Positions 13,039-24,405 of a stretch of DNA of 64,000 bases are shown piece by piece. Under the pieces are notes generated by a model that saw only the letters and a program-made list of their open reading frames with translations, was not told the DNA's origin and did no database searches. A program made the position numbers and the translations under genes. Origin of the DNA: Tragulus kanchil (Eukaryota; Chordata; Mammalia; Artiodactyla; Tragulidae); contig JAIOJX010000006.1 in NCBI GenBank assembly GCA_022376925.1, forward strand, positions 61,589,394-61,653,393, written 5' to 3'. Positions within the stretch are counted from its first letter, which is position 1, and each line of letters starts with the position of its first letter.

Positions 13039-13575
13039 GACCTTCATACAGGTTTCTTAGGAGGCAGGTAATTTAGTCTCAGGTATTCTCATTTCTTTAA
13101 GAAATTTCCACAATTTGTTGTGATTCACACAATCAAAGGCTTTCATGTAGCCAATAAAACAGAAGCTTATTTTTTTTAGAATTCTCTTGGTTTTTTTCTA
13201 TGATCCAACAGATGTTGGCTTTTAAATATCTGGTTCTTCTGCTTTTTCCAAATCTAGCTTGTCCATCTGCAAGTTGTCAGTTCATGAACTTTGGAAACCT
13301 AGCTTTAAGGACATTTGGCATTACCTTGCCAGCATGTACAATGAGTGTAATTGTGCAGTAGTATGAACATTCTTTGGCATCACCCTTCTTTTGGATCAGA
13401 ATGAAAACTCATCTTTTTCAGCCTTCTGGCCACTGCTCAGTTTTGCAAATTTGCTGGTATATTGAATGCAGCAATACACAGCTTCATCTTTTAGAATTTG
13501 AAATAGATCTGCTAGAATTCCATCATCACTACTAACTTTCTTCTTAGTCATGCTTCTTAAGGCCCTTTCTAAAAT

Positions 13576-14300
13576 ACAATGTCTTTTGTATTTTATGACA
13601 GTTTTAAACTATATAAACTAAAAAAATCATTCTTTTTTACTAAAATGGAAAATCTGACTCTCTGGACCAATTCTCCTTTTGAATTAACAAAAAGTGCTAA
13701 ATTAAAGAAAATATTAATTCTGGTAAAGCACCACAAAATGATAGTTTTACCCAACTCTCCTTGTGAGAAAGTTATAGTTAGCCTTATTTTTAAATGATAG
13801 ACATATTCATTTGACTTTATTTCACCAATAAAAGATGAGCAGAAGTGAAGAAATTTTGGAGGAGAAACTTTAAAACTACTGAATGGTTATTCTATCTTGT
13901 ATAGGTGTTTTTTTTTTTTTTTATAAGAATTCCAATTCTTATATAAGGTAGCCAGATTATCTACTTCAGAATGCAAAATACAGATAAAGGAGTGTCACTT
14001 ATCTGCAGCTGTTATGTCATATAAATGGAAAAAAAGTTATTATTAGTGCAAGTTAAGAACTTTGCCAGTTTGTCTATTACTTCCAGATAAATTAGTAAAA
14101 GTTGAAAGTGTGGCCTTACTAGACACTGGAAATAGAATCCAAAATTCAGAGCCAATTTCCAATACGGGAGTTATAACAAGATAACCTCTCCCTTTAAATC
14201 TCAGCCTCTGATGAGATGCAATCTAAATGTAAGGATAAATCAAAGCAGAACTACCCAACCATCACCTTCATTTGCTGCAAGAAAAGAAGTCTTACCATTG
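13576..14300. other. Unassigned AT-rich DNA
   Basis: No gene or nameable repeat seen. Contains an 18-base T run near 13905-13922. The frame at 13579-13797 has no protein features worth noting. The stretch leads into the plus-strand L1 that begins by about 14300. Confidence 0.5.
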
Positions 14301-14380
14301 AGAAAAGCAAAAATCAAAAATTATATAAATAAAAATCAAAAATTAAAAACAAAGACCAATTACAAGCATTGAAATAAAAA

Positions 14381-14536
14381 CTTCACAGGCAAATTCTGCC
14401 AAAAGTTTGCTGCTGTTGGTGCTGTTGTTTGGTCCCTAAGTCTTGTCCAACTCTCTGGCTTCACAGACAAATTCTTCCAAAAGTTTGCTGCTGTTGGTAT
14501 TGTTGTTTGGTTCCTAAATTTTGTCCAGCTCTCTCC
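14381..14536. repeat. Diverged 78-base tandem repeat across an L1/Bov-A boundary
   Basis: 14381-14458 and 14459-14536 are direct copies with several differences. Each holds the L1 phrase (CTTCACAG...CCAAAAGTTT) followed by the first part of the Bov-A insert (GCTGCTGTTGGT). It arose after the insertion and is old, unlike the near-identical kilobase duplications. Both large copies (6) contain it, the second at 15525-15680. Confidence 0.85.
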
Positions 14537-14656
14537 AATACCATGGATTGCAGCATATCAGGCTTCCCTATACTTCACAATCTACCAGAGGTTGCTCAAA
14601 CTCATGTCCATTGAATCAGTGATGCTATGCAACCAACCAGTGATGCCATCCAATCC
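14409..14656 (-). mobile_element. Bov-A/BovB 3' end inserted in L1
   Basis: Minus-strand BovB-type 3' tail (TTGCTCAAACTCATGTCCAT and the TGATGCCATCCAA block). The L1 word CCAAAAGTTT occurs on both sides (14399-14408 and 14657-14666), giving a 10-base target-site duplication. The left part is duplicated locally by the 78-base repeat. Second copy at about 15553-15800. Confidence 0.75.
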
Positions 14657-16559
14657 CCAAAAGTTTAGTAAAGTACTAAAACCCGTCCTTCTGAAAGCTC
14701 TTCTAGAAAATTTCAGAGGATAGAAATTCCCAAACTCATTCTCTAAGACCACCATCACCATGATACCAAAAACAGAGAAAGATACCACAAAAAAAAAAAA
14801 AAAGAAAGAAAAATTACATGTCAATATCACCATTGAACATAGATACTACAATTCTCAACACAATTCACACATCACTATCAAGTTGCCTTTATCCCAGGGG
14901 TGCAAGGATTCTTCAATATATGCAGCTCAATCAATGTGATATACCATATTAACAAATTAAAAGATAAATATCATGTTGTCATCTCACTAGCTGCACAGAA
15001 AAAATTTTTAACAAAATTTAACATTCTTCCATGAAAAAAGTTCTTCAGAAAGTAGGCATAGAAGGAAACTACCTCAACACAATAAAGGCCATATATAACA
15101 AACTGACAGTATAATTATTGTCAACAGAGAAAAACTGAAAATATTTTCTCTGAGGACAGAAACAAGACAAGGGTAGTCATTATCACAACTATTATTCAAC
15201 ATAGTTTTCAAAGTCCTACACACAACAATCAGAGAAGAGAAAGAAATAAAAGGAATTCAGATTGGAAAAGAAAAACTAAACCTCTCACTGTTTGAAGATG
15301 TCATGATACGGGAGTTATAACAAGATAACCTCTCCCTTTAAATCTCAGCCTCTGATGAGATGCAATCTAAATGTAAGGATAAATCAAAGCAGAACTACCC
15401 AACCATCACCTTCATTTGCTGCAAGAAAAGAAGTCTTACCATTGAGAAAAGCAAAAATCAAAAATTATATAAATAAAAATCAAAAATTAAAAACAAAGAC
15501 CAATTACAAGCATTGAAATAAAAACTTCACAGGCAAATTCTGCCAAAAGTTTGCTGCTGTTGGTGCTGTTGTTTGGTCCCTAAGTCTTGTCCAACTCTCT
15601 GGCTTCACAGACAAATTCTTCCAAAAGTTTGCTGCTGTTGGTATTGTTGTTTGGTCCCTAAATTTTGTCCAGCTCTCTCCAATACCATGGATTGCAGCAT
15701 ATCAGGCTTCCCTATACTTCACAATCTACCAGAGGTTGCTCAAACTCATGTCCATTGAATCAGTGATGCTATGCAACCAACCAGTGATGCCATCCAATCC
15801 CCAAAAGTTTAGTAAAGTACTAAAACCCGTCCTTCTGAAAGCTCTTCTAGAAAATTTCAGAGGATAGAAATTCCCAAACTCATTCTCTAAGACCACCATC
15901 ACCATGATACCAAAAACAGAGAAAGATACCACAAAAAAAAAAAAAAAGAAAGAAAAATTACATGTCAATATCACCATTGAACATAGATACTACAATTCTC
16001 AACACAATTCACACATCACTATCAAGTTGCCTTTATCCCAGGGGTGCAAGGATTCTTCAATATATGCAGCTCAATCAATGTGATATACCATATTAACAAA
16101 TTAAAAGATAAATATCATGTTGTCATCTCACTAGCTGCACAGAAAAAATTTTTAACAAAATTTAACATTCTTCCATGAAAAAAGTTCTTCAGAAAGTAGG
16201 CATAGAAGGAAACTACCTCAACACAATAAAGGCCATATATAACAAACTGACAGTATAATTATTGTCAACAGAGAAAAACTGAAAATATTTTCTCTGAGGA
16301 CAGAAACAAGACAAGGGTAGTCATTATCACAACTATTATTCAACATAGTTTTCAAAGTCCTACACACAACAATCAGAGAAGAGAAAGAAATAAAAGGAAT
16401 TCAGATTGGAAAAGAAAAACTAAACCTCTCACTGTTTGAAGATGTCATGATACTATACATAGAAAGCCCTAAAGATGGCACTAGAAAATTACTAGACCTA
16501 TTGAATGAATATAGTAAAGCCACAGGATAGAAAATTAATACCCATAATCTCTGGCACTC

Positions 16560-16906
16560 TTTTTTTTTATTTTTTATTTTTTTTAAGCAAAGTTTTGTTG
16601 TTCACAGACATATATGTTCCCAGATCAGGCATATGCATCTTCCTGTTTGGGCCTCTTTTATTGGTCCTTTATCTTTTCATTTTCATCCATCTTTGTTCTT
16701 TGGCCTGTATGGGCCTCCCATCGCAGTGGCCTCTCTTGCTACAGAGCACCAGCTCTGGGTGCATGTGCTCCAGAACTCTGGCTCTGTAGTTGGACATGCC
16801 AGTTCGTTTGTTCCATGGCATGTGGGATCTTCCCAGGCCAGGGATCAAACAGGCACCCCTTGCACTGCAAGGCAGTGTCCTTACCCATTGGGCCACCAGG
16901 GAAGCC
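16560..16906 (-). mobile_element. CHR-2-type SINE with an L1-like 3' tail
   Basis: The minus-strand SINE head is at 16880-16906 (revcomp of GGGCTTCCCTGGTGGCCCAA) and the body at 16680-16880. Beyond the usual end, 16585-16655 continues into a block (CATATATGTTCCCAGATCAG) that resembles the L1 3' end insert at 11593-11856, then T-rich sequence at the left. L1 flanks show an imperfect 14-base target-site duplication, AATCTCTGGCACTC versus AATCCCTTGCATTC (11 of 14). Copy at 17676-18023. Confidence 0.75.
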
Positions 16907-17675
16907 CAAATCCCTTGCATTCTCATACATTAACAATGGACAAAAAGAAAGAGAAATTAAGGAACAATTCCATTTACCATTGCAACAAAAGAATAAATTA
17001 TCCAGGAATAAATCTATATAAAGAGACAAAGGTATATATGCAGAAAACTGTAAGACAATTGATGAATGAAATCAAACATGGCACAAACAGATGAAGGGAT
17101 ATACAATGTTCTTGGATTGGAAAAATCAATATTGTGAAAATGACTATACTACCCAAGGCAAACTATAGATTCAATGCAATTTCTATCAAACTGCAAATGG
17201 TATTCTTCACAGAACTAGAACAAAAAGTTTCATGATTTGTATGTAAACACAGAATATATCAAATAGCCAAAGCAACCTTGAGAAAGAAGAAGGGAGCTGA
17301 AAGAAACCATCTGCCTGACTTCAGACGATACTACAAAGCTATAGTCATCAACACAATAAGGGAAAAAAGTATAATTATTGTCAACAGAGAAAAACTGAAA
17401 ATATTTTCTCTGAGGACAGAAACAAGACAAGGGTAGTCATTATCACAACTATTATTCAACATAGTTTTCAAAGTCCTACACACAACAATCAGAGAAGAGA
17501 AAGAAATAAAAGGAATTCAGATTGGAAAAGAAAAACTAAACCTCTCACTGTTTGAAGATGTCATGATACTATACATAGAAAGCCCTAAAGATGGCACTAG
17601 AAAATTACTAGACCTATTGAATGAATATAGTAAAGCCACAGGATAGAAAATTAATACCCATAATCTCTGGCACTC

Positions 17676-18023
17676 TTTTTTTTTATTTTTTATTTTTTTT
17701 AAGCAAAGTTTTGTTGTTCACAGACATATATGTTCCCAGATCAGGCATATGCATCTTCCTGTTTGGGCCTCTTTTATTGGTCCTTTATCTTTTCATTTTC
17801 ATCCATCTTTGTTCTTTGGCCTGTATGGGCCTCCCATCGCAGTGGCCTCTCTTGCTACAGAGCACCAGCTCTGGGTGCATGTGCTCCAGAACTCTGGCTC
17901 TGTAGTTGGACATGCCAGTTCGTTTGTTCCATGGCATGTGGGATCTTCCCAGGCCAGGGATCAAACAGGCACCCCTTGCACTGCAAGGCAGTGTCCTTAC
18001 CCATTGGGCCACCAGGGAAGCCC
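17676..18023 (-). mobile_element. CHR-2-type SINE, second copy from duplication 7
   Basis: Same SINE and flanks as 16560-16906, produced by the block duplication. Confidence 0.8.
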
Positions 18024-18505
18024 AAATCCCTTGCATTCTCATACATTAACAATGGACAAAAAGAAAGAGAAATTAAGGGAACAATTCCATTTACCATTGC
18101 AACAAAAGAATAAATTATCCAGGAATAAATCTATATAAAGAGACAAAGGTATATATGCAGAAAACTGTAAGACAATTGATGAATGAAATCAAACATGGCA
18201 CAAACAGATGAAGGGATATACAATGTTCTTGGATTGGAAAAATCAATATTGTGAAAATGACTATACTACCCAAGGCAAACTATAGATTCAATGCAATTTC
18301 TATCAAACTGCAAATGGTATTCTTCACAGAACTAGAACAAAAAGTTTCATGATTTGTATGTAAACACAGAATATATCAAATAGCCAAAGCAACCTTGAGA
18401 AAGAAGAAGGGAGCTGAAAGAAACCATCTGCCTGACTTCAGACGATACTACAAAGCTATAGTCATCAAGACAATATGGTACTGGAACAAAAATGGAAAGA
18501 CAGAT

Positions 18506-20813
18506 GGAATGAGATAGACGCCAAGAGATAAACCCAGGCACTTATGGGTACCTTATCTCTGACAAAGGAGGCAAAATATACAGTGAGTAAAAGACAATCT
18601 CTTCAATAAGTGGTGCTGTGAAAACAGACAGCAACATTTAAAAGAATGAAACTAGGACACTTCCTAAAAGCATAAACAAAAAGTAAACTCAAAAATGGAT
18701 TGAAGAGTCACATTTAAGGCCAGAAAGTATAAAAATCTTAGAGGAAAACCTGTGCAGCACACTCTTTGACATGAAAACACAGAAGACTCCTCTTTGGTTC
18801 ACCTCTTAGAATAATGAAAACAAAGACAAAAATGAACAAATATTATCTAACTAAACTTAAAAGCACCAACATGACAATAAACAAGATTAAGCCACTCTTC
18901 AGAATGAGAGAAAATAATTGCAAGTGAAATAAACCACAAAGGATTAATCTCCACAGTGTATAAGCAGTTCATACAGCTCAATATCAGAAAAACAGAATGA
19001 ATTCCAAAAATAGGAAGAAAACCCCTAAATAGATACTTCCCCAAAGAAGACACACAGATAACCAATGAACACATGAAAAGATGCTCAACATCACTAATTA
19101 TTAGAGAAATGCAAATCAAAACTGCAATGAGGTATCACCTCACACTAGTCAGAATGGGCATCATGAAAACAAACAAACAAACTCTACAAACAATAATTAC
19201 AGGAAAGGCTGTGCAAACAGGGGACCCTCTTGTAATTTTGGTGGGAATGTAAATTGATACAACCACTATGGAGAGCAGTATGGAAATTCCTTAACAAAGG
19301 AACTGCCATATGACCCAAGAATTCCACTAGTAGGCATATATCCTGAGCAAATAATAATTGAAAATGACACATGTACCTCAATGTTCATAACAGCATTATT
19401 TACAATTGCTAGGGCCATAGAACCAACCTAGATGTCCACTGAGAGATGAATGCATAAAGAAGAAGTGATACATATATATATATGACAGAATGTTAGTTAT
19501 AAAAAGGGTCAAATTTGAATCAGTTCTAGCAAGGTAGATGAACCTAGAGCTTGTTATACAGAATGAAGTAAGTCAGAAAGAGACAAATAAATTTTATGTA
19601 TTTATGCATCATGGCAACCCACTCCAGTATTCTTGTCTGAAGAATTCTATGGAGAGAGGAATGAGATAGACGCCAAGAGATAAACCCAGGCACTTATGGG
19701 TACCTTATCTCTGACAAAGGAGGCAAAATATACAGTGAGTAAAAGACAATCTCTTCAATAAGTGGTGCTGTGAAAACAGACAGCAACATTTAAAAGAATG
19801 AAACTAGGACACTTCCTAAAAGCATAAACAAAAAGTAAACTCAAAAATGGATTGAAGAGTCACATTTAAGGCCAGAAAGTATAAAAATCTTAGAGGAAAA
19901 CCTGTGCAGCACACTCTTTGACATGAAAACACAGAAGACTCCTCTTTGGTTCACCTCTTAGAATAATGAAAACAAAGACAAAAATGAACAAATATTATCT
20001 AACTAAACTTAAAAGCACCAACATGACAATAAACAAGATTAAGCCACTCTTCAGAATGAGAGAAAATAATTGCAAGTGAAATAAACCACAAAGGATTAAT
20101 CTCCACAGTGTATAAGCAGTTCATACAGCTCAATATCAGAAAAACAGAATGAATTCCAAAAATAGGAAGAAAACCCCTAAATAGATACTTCCCCAAAGAA
20201 GACACACAGATAACCAATGAACACATGAAAAGATGCTCAACATCACTAATTATTAGAGAAATGCAAATCAAAACTGCAATGAGGTATCACCTCACACTAG
20301 TCAGAATGGGCATCATGAAAACAAACAAACAAACTCTACAAACAATAATTACAGGAAAGGCTGTGCAAACAGGGGACCCTCTTGTAATTTTGGTGGGAAT
20401 GTAAATTGATACAACCACTATGGAGAGCAGTATGGAAATTCCTTAACAAAGGAACTGCCATATGACCCAAGAATTCCACTAGTAGGCATATATCCTGAGC
20501 AAATAATAATTGAAAATGACACATGTACCTCAATGTTCATAACAGCATTATTTACAATTGCTAGGGCCATAGAACCAACCTAGATGTCCACTGAGAGATG
20601 AATGCATAAAGAAGAAGTGATACATATATATATATGACAGAATGTTAGTTATAAAAAGGGTCAAATTTGAATCAGTTCTAGCAAGGTAGATGAACCTAGA
20701 GCTTGTTATACAGAATGAAGTAAGTCAGAAAGAGACAAATAAATTTTATGTATTTATGCATCATGGCAACCCACTCCAGTATTCTTGTCTGAAGAATTCT
20801 ATGGAGAGAGGAA
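18506..20813. repeat. Tandem duplication 8 (18506-19661 / 19658-20813)
   Basis: Offset 1152 over the whole length, join with 4 shared bases (GGAA). The first copy stops inside the Bov-tA fragment near 19661; the second reads through it. Contains the L1 ORF2 3' part. Confidence 0.95.
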
Positions 20814-20862
20814 CTTGGTGGGCTAAAGTCCATAGCATTACGAAAAGTTAGACATGGTGGAA
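20760..20862 (+). mobile_element. Bov-tA/Bov-A fragment (3' half)
   Basis: Contains the diagnostic SINE block (GCAACCCACTCCAGTATTCT ... AATTCTATGGAGAG) ending near GTTAGACATGG. The tRNA-like head is absent. It sits within L1 3' sequence. Other copies at 19608-19661 (cut by a join) and about 21942-22044. Confidence 0.75.
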
Positions 20863-21137
20863 GTCACTAATATGAAGTGGTGGAATCCAGAAAAAAGGTA
20901 TTGATGAACTTATTTGAGGGAAGGAATGAAAATGCAAATTTAGTGAATGGATTTGTGGACACACTGGGGGGAATGAAAGAATGGGATGAATGGAGAAAGT
21001 AGCATCAACATATACACAGTACCATGTGTAAAATAAATAACTGGTAGAAAGCTGCTATACAACACAAGGCACCCAGCCTGGCACTGGTGATGACCTAGAA
21101 GGGTGGGATGGTAGGAGAGGAGGGAGCTTCATAAACC

Positions 21138-21350
21138 TTTGTTATTGTTTAACTGCTAAGTCATATCTGACTCTTTTACAATTTCATAAACTATAGCCTG
21201 TCAAGCTCCCCTATCCATGGGATATTTCAGGCAGGAATAGTGGAGTGGATTCCATCTCCTTCTTCAGGAAATCTTCCCAACTCAGGGATCAAACCAGTGT
21301 CCCCTGCTTGGCAGGCAGATTCTTTACCACTGAGACACCTGGAAATTCCA
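21138..21350 (-). mobile_element. Bov-tA SINE
   Basis: Minus-strand, nearly full length. The left side is the SINE 3' end (TTGTTTAACTGCTAAGTCAT), the middle shows TTCAGGCAGGAATAGTGGAG, and the right end is the tRNA-like head (GGATCAAACCAGTGTCCCCT, then TTTACCACTGAGACACC). Copy at 22320-22532. Confidence 0.85.
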
Positions 21351-21444
21351 TTATAAGTATGTGAACAATTTCAAATAGACAAATTTATTTCTAACTGTAA
21401 TCCCTTAAAGACTGGCATTGTAGAAGAGGGAAAGGAGACAAAAT

Positions 21445-21683
21445 TGTGGGGCCCTGAAGGAAAGAGGGCCTTTGCAAGCATGAGGAAGCTTAAGCACATA
21501 TTTGCAGTTTGGTACTAAAAGGATGCCTACAGGAAGAGACAGGGCATGATCTAAGGTCCATTGTCAAAACTTCTGATTGATCCCCCTGGTTTCCGTGCTC
21601 TGGGCAATGCAGGCTCACTGTGAGTTCCTATTGCAATGTAGATACATAGCTGCTGGACCTTTAGCTTGATTGGTGTAACCATA
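21445..21683 (+). mobile_element. Solo LTR, 5' part only, cut by duplication 9 join
   Basis: Identical in arrangement to 22627-22865. It stops at the join, before the TATA box, so it is not a natural truncation. Confidence 0.85.
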
Positions 21684-22319
21684 ATCTGAGCATTAATTTG
21701 ACACATGTACCTCAATGTTCATAACAGCATTATTTACAATTGCTAGGGCCATAGAACCAACCTAGATGTCCACTGAGAGATGAATGCATAAAGAAGAAGT
21801 GATACATATATATATATGACAGAATGTTAGTTATAAAAAGGGTCAAATTTGAATCAGTTCTAGCAAGGTAGATGAACCTAGAGCTTGTTATACAGAATGA
21901 AGTAAGTCAGAAAGAGACAAATAAATTTTATGTATTTATGCATCATGGCAACCCACTCCAGTATTCTTGTCTGAAGAATTCTATGGAGAGAGGAACTTGG
22001 TGGGCTAAAGTCCATAGCATTACGAAAAGTTAGACATGGTGGAAGTCACTAATATGAAGTGGTGGAATCCAGAAAAATGGTATTGATGAACTTATTTGAG
22101 GGAAGGAATGAAAATGCAAATTTAGTGAATGGATTTGTGGACACACTGGGGGGAATGAAAGAATGGGATGAATGGAGAAAGTAGCATCAACATATACACA
22201 GTACCATGTGTAAAATAAATAACTGGTAGAAAGCTGCTATACAACACAAGGCACCCAGCCTGGCACTGGTGATGACCTAGAAGGGTGGGATGGTAGGAGA
22301 GGAGGGAGCTTCATAAACC

Positions 22320-22532
22320 TTTGTTATTGTTTAACTGCTAAGTCATATCTGACTCTTTTACAATTTCATAAACTATAGCCTGTCAAGCTCCCCTATCCAT
22401 GGGATATTTCAGGCAGGAATAGTGGAGTGGATTCCATCTCCTTCTTCAGGAAATCTTCCCAACTCAGGGATCAAACCAGTGTCCCCTGCTTGGCAGGCAG
22501 ATTCTTTACCACTGAGACACCTGGAAATTCCA
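22320..22532 (-). mobile_element. Bov-tA SINE, second copy from duplication 9
   Basis: Same element as 21138-21350, carried by the block duplication. Confidence 0.85.
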
Positions 22533-22626
22533 TTATAAGTATGTGAACAATTTCAAATAGACAAATTTATTTCTAACTGTAATCCCTTAAAGACTGGCAT
22601 TGTAGAAGAGGGAAAGGAGACAAAAT

Positions 22627-23085
22627 TGTGGGGCCCTGAAGGAAAGAGGGCCTTTGCAAGCATGAGGAAGCTTAAGCACATATTTGCAGTTTGGTACTAA
22701 AAGGATGCCTACAGGAAGAGACAGGGCATGATCTAAGGTCCATTGTCAAAACTTCTGATTGATCCCCCTGGTTTCCGTGCTCTGGGCAATGCAGGCTCAC
22801 TGTGAGTTCCTATTGCAATGTAGATACATAGCTGCTGGACCTTTAGCTTGATTGGTGTAACCATAGGAAGTTCTTTGCAAACCCCCCTTCGTTTGCCTAT
22901 AAAAACTGTTAGTTTACTCTAATAAACCGGAACTGCTCTGACAGAATCCCTGCCATGTCTGATTGTCCCTGGCATGCACCAGCGGGCTGGAGGGGGCATG
23001 GCAGCAAGTGCCATCTCTCTCGGAGATCTCCCCGTTTGGCCCAGGGCAATCCTGCCGCCTTCCCTTTCTGCGGAAGGTCCCTGCA
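22627..23085 (+). mobile_element. Solo LTR of an endogenous retrovirus (459 bases)
   Basis: Begins TGTGGGG and ends CCCTGCA, so it has TG...CA ends. Flanks CAAAAT (22621-22626) and CCAAAT (23086-23091) make a 5-of-6 target-site duplication, the length usual for class II (beta-like) elements. A TATA box (TATAAAA) at 22898-22904 is followed only 17 bases later by AATAAA at 22921-22926, implying a very short R region; the rest (to 23085) would be U5. No gag, pol or env sequence lies on either side, so recombination between LTRs has left a solo LTR. The same family recurs at 61942 and 63019. Exact family name not assigned. Confidence 0.85.
22898..22926 (+). promoter_or_regulatory. LTR TATA box and polyadenylation signal
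   Basis: TATAAAA at 22898 and AATAAA at 22921 inside the solo LTR. The same pair occurs in the related LTR at about 62202-62232 and 63279-63309. Activity is not shown; this is recognised by motif only. Confidence 0.6.
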
Positions 23086-23089
23086 CCAA

Positions 23090-24405
23090 ATATTTTAAGA
23101 AACAACATCCAAAGCTTTTCTAAATTTGATAAAAACTATAAATTCAGAGATCCAAGAAACTCATCTGATCCTTGCATAAAAAATATAAAGCAACACTAAG
23201 ATGCATAATGAAATTGTTTAAAAACAAGGACAAGAAAATATAAAGCTACTAAAGGGAAACATAGGCAACATACTCCTTGACATAAATCACAAGAAGATCC
23301 TCTATGACCACATCCTAGAATAATGAAAACAAAAACAGTAATATGTGGGACCTAATTAAACATAAAATCGACCGTATATCAAAGGAAACTATAAACAAGG
23401 TGAAAACACAACTCTGCTGCACATGCAGTTCAATCAGAAGAACAAACAATCCAATTAAAAAAGTAGGCAGAAGACCTAAACAGATATTCCTACAAAGAAG
23501 ACACGCAGATGGCTAAAAATGCAAATAAAATGCTCAATATAGCTCATTATTAGTGAAACGCAAATTAAAACCACAGTGATGTATCACCTCACACTACTCT
23601 GAATGGTCATCTTAAAAAAGTCTACAAACAATAAATCCTGGAGAGGGTGTGGAGAAAAAGGGAATCTTCTTGCAATGTCGGGGGCTATGTAAATGGATAC
23701 AGTCAATGGAGAACATGGGGATTCTTTAACTAGGAAAAATATTACCTACCATATGATGAAACAGTTAGACTACTGGGAATATAACCTGAGAAAATGATCT
23801 TTGAAAAAGACATCACAATGTCCATAGCAGCATTATATTTACAATAGCTAGGACAGGGAAGCAATCTAGATGTTCACTGACAGATGAATGGATAAGCAAG
23901 CTGTGTTACATATATAAAATGGAATATTACTCAGCCATAAAAAGAAATATATTGAATCAGTGTTAACAAGTTAGGTTAACCTAGAGCCTATTATACAGAA
24001 TGAAGTTGTCATAAATAGACAAAAAATTATTGTATATATGCTATCTAGAAAGATAATGTTGATGAACCTATTTGCAAAGCATTAACGGAGATAGAGACAT
24101 AGAGGACAAACAGACTTGTAGACATGGTAGCAGAAGGAGAGGGAAGATTAATTGAATGAGTATCATTGAAACATTCACTGCCATGTGTAAAATAAATAGC
24201 AAGTTGAATTTACTATATGATGCAAGAAGCTTAAGCCCAGTGGTCTTTGACAAGCTAGAGGGTTGGGGTGGGGTGAGAGGTGAGAGGAAGGCTCAAGAGG
24301 GAGGGGAAATATGTGTACTTATGGCTAATTTGTGTTGATGTATAGAAAATAGTACAATATTGTAAAGCAATTATCCTCCAATTAAAAATAAATTTTAAAA
24401 AAGAT
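23090..24405 (+). mobile_element. L1 fragment ending in an A-rich tail
   Basis: Begins with a block resembling the L1 5'/ORF1 part (about 23090-23230), then continues as ORF2 C-terminus (TATTAGTGAAACGCAAATTA near 23550, GGAATATTACTCAGCCATAA near 23922) and the 3' UTR. It ends with CCAATTAAAAATAAA near 24393. It directly follows the LTR's right flank, so the LTR sits at or beside its left edge. The 3' part is repeated at 25105-25549 by duplication 10. Confidence 0.75.

Larger units (their letters stand above)
11114..13418. repeat. Tandem duplication 5 (11114-12250 / 12282-13418)
   Basis: Offset 1168 throughout, so there are no net indels inside. 12251-12281 is a 31-base filler that resembles the true continuation (13419-13455) with about 20 bases missing, as in a poor-quality sequence end. 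Confidence 0.95.
10665..13575 (-). mobile_element. BovB LINE, RT domain to 3' end, interrupted
   Basis: Minus-strand BovB. The 3' (Bov-A-like) end is at about 10665-11010, and the RT region runs rightwards to about 13575. 11215-11469 (repeated at 12383-12637) encodes the RT catalytic motif YADD followed by MAESEEELKDHLM, the BovB palm region. Stops and frameshifts interrupt it throughout. An L1 3' end is inserted at 11593-11856. Collapsing duplication 5 leaves one continuous element of about 1.5 kb plus the insert. Confidence 0.85.
14162..16453. repeat. Tandem duplication 6 (14162-15309 / 15306-16453)
   Basis: Offset 1144, join with 4 shared bases (ATAC). The only interior difference noticed is T14512 versus C15656. 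It carries an L1 ORF2 segment with a Bov-A insert and a real, older 78-base tandem repeat. Confidence 0.95.
16252..18468. repeat. Tandem duplication 7 (16252-17351 / 17368-18468)
   Basis: Offset 1116, then 1117 after one extra G near 18078 (GGAACAA versus GGGAACAA). 17352-17367 is a 16-base filler resembling a corrupted form of the true continuation after 18468. It carries a complete CHR-2 SINE within L1. Confidence 0.95.
14300..21130 (+). mobile_element. Plus-strand L1 ORF2 to 3' UTR chain
   Basis: The DNA follows artiodactyl L1 ORF2 from the mid RT region through the C-terminus to the 3' UTR. Landmarks are the block CTTTATCCCAGGGGTGCAAG at 14887, the stretch around 17085-17340 (thumb/connection region) and the conserved 3' segment near 19080-19160 (TATTAGAGAAATGCAAATCA). 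The 3' UTR-like end lies at about 20860-21125. It is interrupted by a Bov-A insert (14409-14656), a CHR-2 SINE (16560-16906) and a Bov-tA fragment (20760-20860). Duplications 6, 7, 8 and part of 9 inflate its length by more than 3 kb. No intact ORF remains. Confidence 0.8.
20517..22865. repeat. Tandem duplication 9 (20517-21683 / 21699-22865)
   Basis: Offset 1182, with a 15-base filler at 21684-21698. Interior difference: A versus T near 20896/22078. The first copy cuts the LTR after 239 bases (21445-21683); the second continues it to its natural end at 23085. Confidence 0.95.

Noticed and set aside
16614..18138. Overlapping long frames of 127-153 codons on both strands
   Set aside because: They lie in a CHR-2 SINE and its duplicate, whose GC-rich body is open in several frames; no protein domain is seen.
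21684..21698. 15-base match between this filler and 43170-43190
   Set aside because: A single AT-rich 15-base match is expected by chance in a window of this size.
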